A DNA stretch of 64,000 nt from positions 186,001-250,000 of the forward strand of contig CANMZB010000001.1 in assembly GCA_947502265.1 (NCBI GenBank), in the 5' to 3' direction. How positions within the stretch are numbered: the first letter of the stretch is position 1; every line of letters begins with the position of its first letter. The position numbers and the translations under genes are program-made. The notes beneath the pieces are model-generated. The model was not told the DNA's origin. It did no database searches and saw nothing but the letters and a program-made list of their open reading frames with translations. Shown here piece by piece: positions 7,414 to 15,448 of this stretch. Origin of the DNA: an uncultured Sulfitobacter sp. GTDB lineage: Bacteria; Pseudomonadota; Alphaproteobacteria; Rhodobacterales; Rhodobacteraceae.

Positions 7414-8484
7414 ATGTCGATCACGAAAGCGGAAATAGAAGCTGCCCTGTCCCGGATCACCCTGCCAGATGGCCGTAGCCTGATAGAACATGATCTGGTG
7501 CGCGCGCTTGGCGTCGAGGGGGGTGTAGTGCGCTTTGTGATCGAGGCTCCTACACCGGAAGCGGCCGCTGCGATGGGGCCTCTGCGGGATGCTGCCGAAA
7601 AGATGGTCAGGGAGTTGCCGGGGGTCACGCAGGCGACAGTGGCGCTTACGGCGCATGGCCCCGCGGCCAAGCCCGCCGCGCCAAGCTTGAAGGTCGGGGG
7701 CCATCCCAAGCCACAGGCAGGACCGACAAAGCCCAGCGGCGTACAGCGCATCCTCGCCATCGGCTCGGGTAAGGGCGGCGTTGGTAAATCCACCGTCAGC
7801 TCCAACCTTGCCGTGGCGCTGGCGCGGGCGGGGCGCAAGGTGGGGCTGCTGGATGCCGACATCTATGGCCCCAGCCAGCCGCGTATGATGGGCGTGAACA
7901 AACGCCCCGCCAGCCCCGATGGAAAAACCATCATTCCGCTTCAGGCGCATGGCGTTACCCTGATGTCCATCGGCTTTATGATGGAAGAGGGTAAGGCCGT
8001 TGTATGGCGTGGCCCGATGTTGATGGGGGCGCTGCAACAAATGCTGGGGCAGGTGGAGTGGGGTGAGTTGGACGTACTGATCGTCGATCTGCCCCCCGGC
8101 ACCGGTGACGTGCAACTGACGCTATGCACCAAGACACAGCTTACAGGTGCCATCGTCGTGTCCACACCACAGGATGTGGCGCTGATCGACGCGCGCAAGG
8201 CGCTTGATATGTTCGCTACGTTGAAAACACCCGTGCTTGGCCTGATCGAAAACATGTCGATGTTCGTCTGTCCCGATTGCGGGGCCGAGCATCAGATATT
8301 CGGACAGGGCGGCGTAAAGGCCGAAGCCGAGAAAATGGGTGTGCCGTTGCTTGGCACTCTTCCGATTGATCTGGAAACACGGCTGGCCGGGGATGCGGGC
8401 ACACCCGTCGCGGCCGGCGATGGTGCCATGGCACAGGCCTATGCGCAGCTTGCCGAAGGTTTGATCAAAGGCGGGATGGCTTAA
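7414..8484 (+). CDS. mrp: Mrp/ApbC iron-sulfur carrier P-loop ATPase
   Basis: Cytosolic scaffold/carrier that helps load Fe-S clusters onto apoproteins. N-terminal MIP18/DUF59-like domain (residues 5-75), a variable Ala/Pro linker, then the deviant Walker [12 protein letters not shown] at 117-127, [29 protein letters not shown] and the CPDC pair that bridges a cluster between two subunits. Length 356, normal. Start chosen at 7414 because AGGAG lies 7 nt upstream; an in-frame ATG at 7228 would run through the array promoter. Convergent with the next gene, one base apart. Confidence 0.94.
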   Translation: MSITKAEIEAALSRITLPDGRSLIEHDLVRALGVEGGVVRFVIEAPTPEAAAAMGPLRDAAEKMVRELPGVTQATVALTAHGPAAKPAAPSLKVGGHPKPQAGPTKPSGVQRILAIGSGKGGVGKSTVSSNLAVALARAGRKVGLLDADIYGPSQPRMMGVNKRPASPDGKTIIPLQAHGVTLMSIGFMMEEGKAVVWRGPMLMGALQQMLGQVEWGELDVLIVDLPPGTGDVQLTLCTKTQLTGAIVVSTPQDVALIDARKALDMFATLKTPVLGLIENMSMFVCPDCGAEHQIFGQGGVKAEAEKMGVPLLGTLPIDLETRLAGDAGTPVAAGDGAMAQAYAQLAEGLIKGGMA

Positions 8485-8485
8485 C

Positions 8486-9265
8486 TCAGGCGTGGCTGCT
8501 TTTCTGGATCAGCTGCGCGTATAACGTGGTCAGCACGCTGAAAATCAAAAGCCCCTCTATCACATAGATGGGCAATTCCAGCACCAGCGCATATCCGGGG
8601 CTAAGTGGTCCAAACAGGGCCATCAGCACCGTCAAAACCGTGTTCAACAACGCCAGCATGGCCGCAACACCCCAAAGCGGCCGCGAAAGGTCCGAAGTGC
8701 GGTTCCAGCTGTGGCCCAGAGTGATGGGCCGCCCCAATGCGGCGGCAGGCAGGATCAGACTGAGGCGGAGCGAGAGCCACACCAGCACCAGCTGTGTAAC
8801 GAACGTTGTCAGCAGGATCGAATAGATCGAGGGGCTGTTGCCGCTTGCGGGGTGGTCTGCCAACATCAGTGGCGTCACCAAAATCAGGCTGACTCCAAGC
8901 TGTATCAACGCCAGCATGATGACGCGCCAGACGTAGCCGCACAAGAGCCGCGCCGTCATGGGCTCGGGGGCGAGGCTGGCACACAGGGTGTGCCGATGCC
9001 ACAGAATCGCCATCAGCGCATAGCTCAATATAAATGCCGCCAGCAAAACGACGGGCAGCAGGCTGATCGACGCGTTGTCGATGTCGGGGTTGCTCATGTT
9101 GACCAATAGCATTTCAGGCGCAACCAGCGCCGTGATGATGCCAATACCTGCCATGAGGATAACCGCAGGCGCAACCACGCGCGCCGTCACAAGAGGGCTG
9201 CATGTCAGCAATCCGATGGCATGGTGGAGCAATTTGAACGCCGTGTTCACTGTGATGGTTTCCAA
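8486..9265 (-). CDS. unknown polytopic inner-membrane protein
   Basis: A 259-residue protein with about six hydrophobic segments (near 20-50, 65-90, 105-135, 150-175, 195-220, 230-252). It has no catalytic motif I can recognise. The charged loops (WHRHTLCASLAPEP; RPITLGHSWNRTSDLSRP) resemble the YIP1/DUF-type small membrane families found beside housekeeping genes, but no family is certain. It runs leftwards and ends one base from mrp; no coupled neighbour upstream. Confidence 0.6.
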   Translation of the reverse strand: METITVNTAFKLLHHAIGLLTCSPLVTARVVAPAVILMAGIGIITALVAPEMLLVNMSNPDIDNASISLLPVVLLAAFILSYALMAILWHRHTLCASLAPEPMTARLLCGYVWRVIMLALIQLGVSLILVTPLMLADHPASGNSPSIYSILLTTFVTQLVLVWLSLRLSLILPAAALGRPITLGHSWNRTSDLSRPLWGVAAMLALLNTVLTVLMALFGPLSPGYALVLELPIYVIEGLLIFSVLTTLYAQLIQKSSHA

Positions 9266-9854
9266 TGCTGGGTCGGTTATTTTTGAAGGCTGGGAGGGGG
9301 GAAATCAAGATGGCTGTACTGTATTCGGCGCATTTACAGAAAGTAGCCGCTTTCGTGCCGCTTTTGTTAAAAACGAGCCTTCCCGTAACAGGTTTATCCG
9401 GAACCGGGCGGAAGGAGATGCTTGAACCAAACCTGAAACGGTGCTTGCGCGCTGTAAATGCAGATCGTCGCGGCGATGACCGGCGCGCTGCGTCGTCAGT
9501 TTGCCGGACTTTTACCGATCAGCTCGTTCACTGACATCACGGATAGCTGCAGCGTGCAAAGCTGGCGTATGGTGTTCCGTTTGATCTTTCAAAGATCTGT
9601 TCGAACCCGCAGCTTTCAAAATATTCCCTGAACGCTTCTCTGTCACGCTACAGCCTCGCCAAAATGGGAAAGCATGGGCGCGGGCATGGGAAATCATGGT
9701 CCGGCGGGCAGTCGCGACGTGGCTTGGTCCGAATCTATCGGCGCCTGTGTGCGCAATTTTCACAGATTTGCCGGAATCCATTTGGTATTTTACACTTTAC
9801 AGAAGAACAAACTGGGAATATCGCTTGTGGATAACTATGTGGGCGAAAAAAAGT

Positions 9855-9869
9855 TGGGAATTTATGGGA
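9855..9869 (+). promoter_or_regulatory. candidate MraZ box (forward)
   Basis: TGGGAATTTATGGGA: two TGGGA units exactly 10 bp apart, the TGGGN-N5-TGGGN spacing known for Escherichia coli MraZ operators. Further TGGG units lie at 9840 and 9813. Its core matches the element at 10026-10038 read on the other strand. Confidence 0.5.
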
Positions 9870-9961
9870 AGTCATGTCAGGAAATTTCAAACACCAGATG
9901 TAGACGAATTTCTAATCTTTAGCACTAATTGGGCTGATTTTTATGCGAACGTACCTACTAA

Positions 9962-9993
9962 ATCTTGTTTACATGGCATGTGTAAAACAAGAT
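9962..9993. promoter_or_regulatory. 32-bp imperfect palindrome upstream of the mraZ promoter
   Basis: Perfect 9-bp outer arms ATCTTGTTT and AAACAAGAT, inner ACATG/CATGT, three unpaired bases on the right side. It ends 13 nt before the proposed -35 box. Without a T-tract on either side it looks more like a protein-binding site than a terminator. Confidence 0.5.
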
Positions 9994-10006
9994 GCGGTGT
10001 TGGTTT

Positions 10007-10035
10007 TTGAAAAAATGTGTAGACGCCCATGAATT
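10007..10035 (+). promoter_or_regulatory. putative mraZ / dcw promoter
   Basis: TTGAAA (10007-10012), 17-nt spacer, TGAATT (10030-10035). The -35 is good and the -10 moderate. The -10 lies inside the inverted MraZ-box-like element at 10026-10038, fitting autorepression. Predicted start near 10042, giving a leader of about 280 nt. Confidence 0.45.
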
Positions 10036-10038
10036 CCC
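10026..10038 (-). promoter_or_regulatory. candidate MraZ box (inverted), over the -10
   Basis: CCCATGAATTCCC on plus, i.e. GGGAATTCATGGG on minus, differs by one base from GGGAATTTATGGG at 9856-9868. Two copies of a 13-mer in opposite orientation 170 bp apart, upstream of mraZ, are unlikely by chance. Confidence 0.5.
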
Positions 10039-10204
10039 GTGGCATCCCTTGTTCATCGGATGAGAACGAGACCGGGGCACCAAACGACCCCACGCAACAA
10101 TAAACTCTAGCAGGTTTCATACAGGCACCTCGCTTTCATCAGACCAAGAGATCCGGCGCGCGGGCGAGCAGACATCCCCCCAGGTGGCGTGCGCAGTCGG
10201 ATTT

Positions 10205-10233
10205 ACCCGCCAAGCGGGACAAGAGTGGCGGGT
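10205..10233 (+). promoter_or_regulatory. alternative (antiterminator-like) stem in the mraZ leader
   Basis: ACCCGCC (10205-10211) pairs with GGCGGGT (10227-10233). The right arm is also the left arm of the terminator at 10227-10260, so the two stems exclude each other: an attenuator layout. Confidence 0.45.
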
Positions 10234-10270
10234 TGATCAGTGGCAGCAGATCAGCCCGCCCTTTCTATTT
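10227..10270 (+). terminator. intrinsic terminator inside the mraZ leader
   Basis: Arms GGCGGGTTGATC (10227-10238) and GATCAGCCCGCC (10249-10260), twelve pairs with one U-G, 10-nt loop, followed by CTTTCTATTT. Read-through is required for dcw expression. Confidence 0.75.
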
Positions 10271-10319
10271 CCGGGGAACAGGCCCGAAGGGGCGCACAGG
10301 CAGGGACGGGACGTACACA

Positions 10320-10823
10320 GTGAGCCGAAGGTTCAGAGGCGAAAGCCAACACAAGGTCGATGCGAAGGGGCGGGTGTCAATCCCGGCCTCTTTCCGGCGT
10401 GTGTTGGAGGCCAATGACCCGAACTGGCAGAACGGCGGCACGCCCGAGCTTGTGATCGTTTACGGCGATCACCGCCGCAACTACCTTGAATGTTATACAA
10501 TGGCCGCGATTGAGGAGGTCGACGACAAAATCGACGCTTTGCCGCGCGGTTCGATGGAGCGCAAGATGCTGCAACGCCTGTTTCATGGCCAGTCGCACCC
10601 GACGACTGTCGATGAAACCGGTCGTTTAGTGCTGCCGGCCAAGCTGCGGGGCAAGATTGATCTGAACGGCGAGGCGTTCTTTATTGCTGCTGGCGACACG
10701 TTCCAGATCTGGAAGCCCGAGACCTACGAGACCGAAGAAAAAGCCCGCGAGGAAGAGTGGCTTGATGAGCTGCCAGATGATTTCGATCCTCTGGAATTCC
10801 TCGACGGAAAGCCGGGAGTATAA
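10320..10823 (+). CDS. mraZ: division/cell-wall cluster regulator MraZ
   Basis: DNA-binding AbrB-fold protein with two SpoVT-like repeats that represses its own operon in bacteria studied. The first repeat is [17 protein letters not shown] (residues about 10-27), the second [22 protein letters not shown] start at 10320 gives [18 protein letters not shown], as in relatives; an in-frame ATG at 10233 falls inside the leader terminator and is rejected. 167 residues, with an acidic C-terminal tail ([17 protein letters not shown]). rsmH follows after 5 bases. TGGG-rich sites upstream fit autoregulation. Confidence 0.95.
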   Translation: MSRRFRGESQHKVDAKGRVSIPASFRRVLEANDPNWQNGGTPELVIVYGDHRRNYLECYTMAAIEEVDDKIDALPRGSMERKMLQRLFHGQSHPTTVDETGRLVLPAKLRGKIDLNGEAFFIAAGDTFQIWKPETYETEEKAREEEWLDELPDDFDPLEFLDGKPGV

Positions 10824-10828
10824 AGGTC

Positions 10829-11815
10829 ATGGCTGCCACCGGGACCAATGATCCACACATCCCTGTTCTGCTGCGCCCCTTGCTGGCCGCAGTTGCGCCT
10901 GTGTCCGGTGTCTGGCTTGATGGCACGTTCGGCGCAGGGGGTTATACGCGTGGTCTGCTCGACGCGGGGGCAGAGCGTGTGATCGCGGTAGATCGTGATC
11001 CGATGGCGCATCAGATGGCAGCGCCGTGGGCGGGTGCATACGGGGATCGCATCGTGATGCAGCACGGCGTTTTTTCCAAAATGGACGAATACGCGCAGGA
11101 TCTGGATGGTATCGTGCTGGATCTGGGCGTTTCCTCGATGCAGCTTGATCTGGCCGAGCGCGGCTTTTCCTTCATGCGTGACGGACCTTTGGATATGCGC
11201 ATGTCGCAAGACGGGCCGTCGGCGGCTGATCTGGTTAACACTGCCGAAGAAGAAGATCTGGCCAATATCCTGTTTCTTTATGGCGAAGAACGCGCCAGCC
11301 GCCGGATTGCCAAATCAATCGTGCGCGCCCGCGAAGAAGCGCCGATCACCCGCACGCTTGAGCTGACAAAGCTGGTTGAAAGCTGTTTGCCACGGTCCAA
11401 GCCGGGGCAGAGCCATCCCGCCACCCGCAGTTTTCAGGCGCTGCGCATCGCGGTAAACAACGAATACGGCGAGCTGTTCGAGGGGCTGATGGCCGCCGAA
11501 CGCGCGCTCAGACCGGGCGGGAAGCTGGCCGTGGTCACGTTTCATTCGGTCGAGGATCGCATGGTCAAACGGTTCCTGACCGCGCGGGCAGGGGCGGGCG
11601 GCAACGCCAACCGTTTTGCCCCGCAAATCGAACAGGACGCGCCACAATTCAAGATCAAATCACGCAAGGCCATCGGACCCGATGCGCAAGAGCTTGAGGA
11701 AAACCCGCGTTCGCGCTCGGCCAAACTGCGCGTAGGGGTGCGCACGGACGCACCCGCCGGCAGCATCGAGGGCAGGGCCATCGGGATGCCAGTGCTGAGG
11801 GGTAAAAATAAATGA
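10829..11815 (+). CDS. rsmH: 16S rRNA m4C1402 methyltransferase RsmH
   Basis: S-adenosylmethionine-dependent N4-methylation of C1402 in 16S rRNA (formerly MraW). [10 protein letters not shown] at the N-terminus, the SAM loop [14 protein letters not shown] near 30-44, [16 protein letters not shown] and the family signature [13 protein letters not shown] near 235 are all present; ends with [11 protein letters not shown]. 328 residues, normal. Second gene of the dcw operon; its TGA overlaps the ftsL ATG (ATGA). Confidence 0.96.
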   Translation: MAATGTNDPHIPVLLRPLLAAVAPVSGVWLDGTFGAGGYTRGLLDAGAERVIAVDRDPMAHQMAAPWAGAYGDRIVMQHGVFSKMDEYAQDLDGIVLDLGVSSMQLDLAERGFSFMRDGPLDMRMSQDGPSAADLVNTAEEEDLANILFLYGEERASRRIAKSIVRAREEAPITRTLELTKLVESCLPRSKPGQSHPATRSFQALRIAVNNEYGELFEGLMAAERALRPGGKLAVVTFHSVEDRMVKRFLTARAGAGGNANRFAPQIEQDAPQFKIKSRKAIGPDAQELEENPRSRSAKLRVGVRTDAPAGSIEGRAIGMPVLRGKNK

Positions 11816-12162
11816 AATCAGTCCTCTATGTGCTTACAGCGTTGGGTGTTATCGGCTTGGCCTTCTGGGCCTACCGCGAGAATTACGCGACCCAGGCCGC
11901 GTTGAACCAGACCGACCGTTTGCACAGCGAAATCCGCAGCGCCCATGCGCGTCTGGCCGTTTTGCGCGCCGAATGGGCGTTCCAGAACCGCCCCGACCGG
12001 CTGCGCGATCTGGTCGAGATCAACTTCGAGCGGCTCCAGCTTCTGCCGCTGCATGCTGACCAGTTCGGGCAAGTCGATGAAATCGTCTATCCGGCAGTTG
12101 ATCTTTTGCCGATTACGAACCCTGTGGATGTGTCCACGATGAACGCGGAGGATCCGCTATGA
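11812..12162 (+). CDS. ftsL: cell-division protein FtsL
   Basis: Small bitopic division protein, 116 residues: membrane segment [15 protein letters not shown] at the N-terminus, then a periplasmic coiled-coil-like stretch ([33 protein letters not shown]). The [10 protein letters not shown] motif is usual for alphaproteobacterial FtsL, which complexes with FtsB and FtsQ to activate FtsWI. Overlaps rsmH and ftsI by 4 bp each. Confidence 0.93.
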   Translation: MKSVLYVLTALGVIGLAFWAYRENYATQAALNQTDRLHSEIRSAHARLAVLRAEWAFQNRPDRLRDLVEINFERLQLLPLHADQFGQVDEIVYPAVDLLPITNPVDVSTMNAEDPL

Positions 12163-13952
12163 TCCGCACGCCCCTGCGCCCGCTGGCGCGTATTCTGGAT
12201 GCGCGCGCGCGCGGCGAAAACCCCGACGCCATCGAAAATGAAAACCGCCGCATCCGTCACGAGCAGATGCGCGACCAGTCCCGCACCCGCGCCGAAAGCC
12301 GGCTTTTGGTGCTTGGTGTGTTCTTTTTCTGCGCCTTCGCGGTGGTGGGTGCGCGCATGGGTCTTTTGGCCGTGTCCGAGCCGACAGAGCCGCGCGCCCA
12401 AGCGCCGGGGTCGATCATTTCGAACACGCGCGCGGATATCGTGGATCGCAACGGCAGTATTCTGGCGACGAACTTTGACACACACGCCCTGTATGCGCAG
12501 CCGCCACAGTTGATCGACCCGCAGGGATCGGTGCAAAAGCTGGTTGAAATATTCCCTGATCTGGATGGCGAACGACTGCTTAAGGACTTCACCGGCAAGC
12601 GCAAATTCTTGTGGGTTAAGAAGAAAATCAGCGCCGAGCAGATGCAGGCTGTGCATGACATCGGTGATCCGGGCCTGTTGTTCGCCCCGCGCGACATGCG
12701 TCTGTATCCCAACGGCGAATTGGCCGCGCATATTATGGGTGGGGCCAGTTTTGGCCGCGAGGGCGTGCGCGCAGCGGAAGTGATCGGTGTCGCGGGCGTC
12801 GAGAAGTATTTCGACGACTACCTCAGGAATCCTGCCAATGCGGGCAAGCCGCTTGAACTGAGCCTTGATTTGACCGTGCAGGCCGCCACCGAACGGGTGC
12901 TGAGCGGCGGCATGAAGCTGATGAATGCCAAGGGGGCGACCTCGATCCTGATGGATGTCCACACCGGCGAGGTTATCAGCGTCGCGTCCCTGCCTGCCTT
13001 TAACCCCAACGACAGGCCGCGTCCCGCAATCGAGGGCGATGCATCGGACAGCCCGTTGTTCAACCGCTCGGTGCAGGGCGTTTACGAGCTTGGTTCGACG
13101 TTCAAGATTTTCGCCGCAGCGCAGGCGATGGAACTGGGGCTGGTCACGGCCAACACGTTGATCGACACCGCAGGCCCGATGAGGGTGGGCGGCCACAGCA
13201 TCGGTGAATTCCGCAACAAGAATTACGGCACCCTCACCGTGTCGCAGATTATCGAAAAATCCTCGAACCGTGGCACGGCCCGTCTTGCGCTGATGATCGG
13301 CAAAGAGCGCCAGCAGGAATTCCTGCGCAGCCTCGGCCTGTTCGAGAAATTATCGTTCGAAATCATCGAGGCTTCCGGCAGCACACCGCTGTTGCCTGCG
13401 CGCTATACCGATCTGTCGGCGGTCACGATTTCCTATGGCCACGGCATTTCCACAACCGCAATGCATCTTGCAGCAGGATACGCGGCCATCGCCAACGGCG
13501 GGCGCGTCGTTAAGCCGACACTGGTCAAACAAAACGCGCCGCAGATGGGAAACCGCGTGATGCGCGAAGACGTCGCCTCTGCTGCGCGTGCGATGCTGCG
13601 CGATGTGGTCATAGGTGATGGCGGCACCGCGTCCTTTGCCGAGGTGCCCGGCTATTTTGTGGGGGGCAAAACAGGCACGGCGGACAAACCCAAGCCGCGC
13701 GGCGGCTATTACAAGGAAAAAACCATCGCCACTTTTGCGTCGATGTTCCCGGCGCATGATCCGCGCTATGTGCTTGTGGTCACGCTGGACGAGCCGGTCG
13801 AGACCTCCTCGGGTACACCGCGCCGCACGGCGGGCTGGACCGCCGTCCCCATCGCCGCCGAGATCGTGCGCCGCGTTGCACCGCTTCTTGGCATGCGTCC
13901 GGCCATTGAACCCGCTCCTCTCGCTGGTATAACGCTGACCAGCAGCAACTAA
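12159..13952 (+). CDS. ftsI: peptidoglycan transpeptidase FtsI (PBP3)
   Basis: Septal class-B penicillin-binding protein that crosslinks peptidoglycan with FtsW. A cytoplasmic N-terminus of about 45 residues is followed by one membrane segment (LLVLGVFFFCAFAVVGARM), the PBP dimerisation domain and the transpeptidase domain with STFK (catalytic Ser313), SSN at 368-370 and KTG at 504-506. 597 residues, normal. Coupled to ftsL by ATGA; murE follows after 14 bases. Confidence 0.96.
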   Translation: MIRTPLRPLARILDARARGENPDAIENENRRIRHEQMRDQSRTRAESRLLVLGVFFFCAFAVVGARMGLLAVSEPTEPRAQAPGSIISNTRADIVDRNGSILATNFDTHALYAQPPQLIDPQGSVQKLVEIFPDLDGERLLKDFTGKRKFLWVKKKISAEQMQAVHDIGDPGLLFAPRDMRLYPNGELAAHIMGGASFGREGVRAAEVIGVAGVEKYFDDYLRNPANAGKPLELSLDLTVQAATERVLSGGMKLMNAKGATSILMDVHTGEVISVASLPAFNPNDRPRPAIEGDASDSPLFNRSVQGVYELGSTFKIFAAAQAMELGLVTANTLIDTAGPMRVGGHSIGEFRNKNYGTLTVSQIIEKSSNRGTARLALMIGKERQQEFLRSLGLFEKLSFEIIEASGSTPLLPARYTDLSAVTISYGHGISTTAMHLAAGYAAIANGGRVVKPTLVKQNAPQMGNRVMREDVASAARAMLRDVVIGDGGTASFAEVPGYFVGGKTGTADKPKPRGGYYKEKTIATFASMFPAHDPRYVLVVTLDEPVETSSGTPRRTAGWTAVPIAAEIVRRVAPLLGMRPAIEPAPLAGITLTSSN

Positions 13953-13966
13953 TCAAGAGTTCCCCC

Positions 13967-15448
13967 ATGACCGTTCAGGCCAAACCGCTTTCCTCGCTCG
14001 GCCTGACCGCGCGCGGGGGCAAGACGCCGCCGATCACCGGCATCGCCGTGGACAGCCGCGCAGTGAAAGACGGCTTTCTTTTCGCTGCCATGCCCGGATC
14101 GCGGGTGCATGGCGCTGAGTTCATTCAATATGCCATCCGGCAGGGTGCTGCGGCGGTGCTGACCGATGCACAGGGCGCGCAGATTGCGGCGGACGTAATG
14201 GCACAGGCGGGCGTCGCAGTGATCGTCAGCGATGCCCCCCGCGAGGCGCTGGCGTGTGCGGCGGCACTTTGGTTCGGTGCGCAGCCCGAAACGATGGTCG
14301 CCGTGACAGGGACCAACGGCAAAACCTCCGTGTCGACCTTTGTGCGCCAGATCTGGATCGAGATGGGGATGGCCGCCGTGAACCTTGGCACGACCGGTGT
14401 CGAAGGCGCATGGGCCGCACCACTGGCCCACACCACACCCGAGCCGGTCACCTTGCACCGCACCTTGGCGCAGGCAGCACAGGCGGGCATCACCCACGCC
14501 GCGATGGAGGCTTCTTCGCACGGGCTGGACCAGCGCCGCCTTGACGGGGTGACGTTGATGGCGGCGGGGTTTACCAACTTTACCCAGGATCATCTGGACT
14601 ATCACCACACCTTCGAGGCGTATTTTGACGCCAAGGCGGGGCTGTTTGCGCGCCTACTGCCCGAAGACGGCACCGCCGTGATCAACATCGACGACCCGAA
14701 AGGCGTAGAGCTGGCCGCCATTTCCAGCGCGCGTGGATGCCGGGTGCTGGCTGTGGGCCGCGACGGGGGGGATCTGCACCTCACCGCGCAACGCTTTGAC
14801 AGCACGGGGCAGGATCTGCGGTTCAACTGGGGCGCCAAGACCTATCAAAAACGGTTGAACCTCATTGGCGGCTTTCAGGCCGATAACGTGTTGCTGGCCG
14901 CCGGGCTGGTCATTGCCTGCGGTGGCGACCCGGCGGATGTGTTTGATACGTTGCCCTACCTTACCACCGTGCGCGGGCGGATGCAGTTGGCCGCGACCCG
15001 CGATAACGGGGCGTCGGTGTTTGTCGATTACGCCCATACGCCCGATGCGGTAGAAACCGCGCTGGCCGCGATGCGCCCGCATGTGATGGGCCGTCTGGTG
15101 GCCATCATCGGCGCGGGCGGGGACCGCGACACCGCGAAACGTCCGCTTATGGGGGCGGCAGCCGCTGCACAGGCCGATCTGGTGTTCGTCACCGACGATA
15201 ACCCGCGCAGCGAAGACCCCGCCGCCATCCGCGCCGCCGTCATGGCAGGTGCGCCGGACGCGACCGAGGTGGGCGACCGCGCCGAAGCGATCCTGCGCGG
15301 CGTTGATGTGTTGGGGCCGGGGGATGCGCTTTTGATTGCGGGTAAGGGGCATGAAACAGGGCAGACCGTTGGCGACGACGTTCTGCCATTCGACGATGTA
15401 GAGCAAGCCAGCGTTGCGGTGGCGGCTTTGGACGGGAGACTGGCATGA
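13967..15448 (+). CDS. murE: UDP-MurNAc-tripeptide synthetase MurE (meso-DAP adding)
   Basis: Adds meso-diaminopimelate to UDP-MurNAc-L-Ala-D-Glu. Mur-ligase ATP loop TGTNGKTSVSTF near residue 115, central domain with HTTPEP and EASSHGLDQRR, C-terminal domain with VDYAHTPDA and the DAP-selecting DNPRSEDPAAI motif. 493 residues. Overlaps murF by 4 bp. Confidence 0.96.
   Translation: MTVQAKPLSSLGLTARGGKTPPITGIAVDSRAVKDGFLFAAMPGSRVHGAEFIQYAIRQGAAAVLTDAQGAQIAADVMAQAGVAVIVSDAPREALACAAALWFGAQPETMVAVTGTNGKTSVSTFVRQIWIEMGMAAVNLGTTGVEGAWAAPLAHTTPEPVTLHRTLAQAAQAGITHAAMEASSHGLDQRRLDGVTLMAAGFTNFTQDHLDYHHTFEAYFDAKAGLFARLLPEDGTAVINIDDPKGVELAAISSARGCRVLAVGRDGGDLHLTAQRFDSTGQDLRFNWGAKTYQKRLNLIGGFQADNVLLAAGLVIACGGDPADVFDTLPYLTTVRGRMQLAATRDNGASVFVDYAHTPDAVETALAAMRPHVMGRLVAIIGAGGDRDTAKRPLMGAAAAAQADLVFVTDDNPRSEDPAAIRAAVMAGAPDATEVGDRAEAILRGVDVLGPGDALLIAGKGHETGQTVGDDVLPFDDVEQASVAVAALDGRLA

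Larger units (their letters stand above)
9266..10006. other. long gene-free region ahead of the dcw cluster
   Basis: About 740 bp without a credible ORF. The part from about 9770 on is distinctly richer in A+T than the flanking genes. It holds a TGGG triplet at 9665, 9675 and 9687 (10- and 12-bp spacing), more TGGG at 9813, 9840, 9855 and 9865, a small palindrome GATCTTTCAAAGATC at 9582-9596, and a large palindrome at 9962-9993. No rnpB, tRNA or other known RNA recognised. Confidence 0.6.
10042..10270 (+). ncRNA. UpsM-like leader sRNA of mraZ
   Basis: The mraZ leader ends in a strong intrinsic terminator at 10227-10270, about 50 nt before the start codon, so a short RNA of about 229 nt is predicted. 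In Rhodobacter sphaeroides the dcw cluster is preceded by a long leader that yields the abundant sRNA UpsM (about 200 nt) in this very position. Start is inferred from the proposed promoter. Confidence 0.6.

Noticed and set aside
9265-10010. Several 80-100-codon ORFs in the region before mraZ
   Set aside because: Overlapping frames without ribosome-binding sites or familiar sequence; the region reads as regulatory.
9266-10041. RNase P RNA or other housekeeping RNA before mraZ
   Set aside because: None of the conserved RNase P motifs (such as the GAGGAAAGTCC region) is present.
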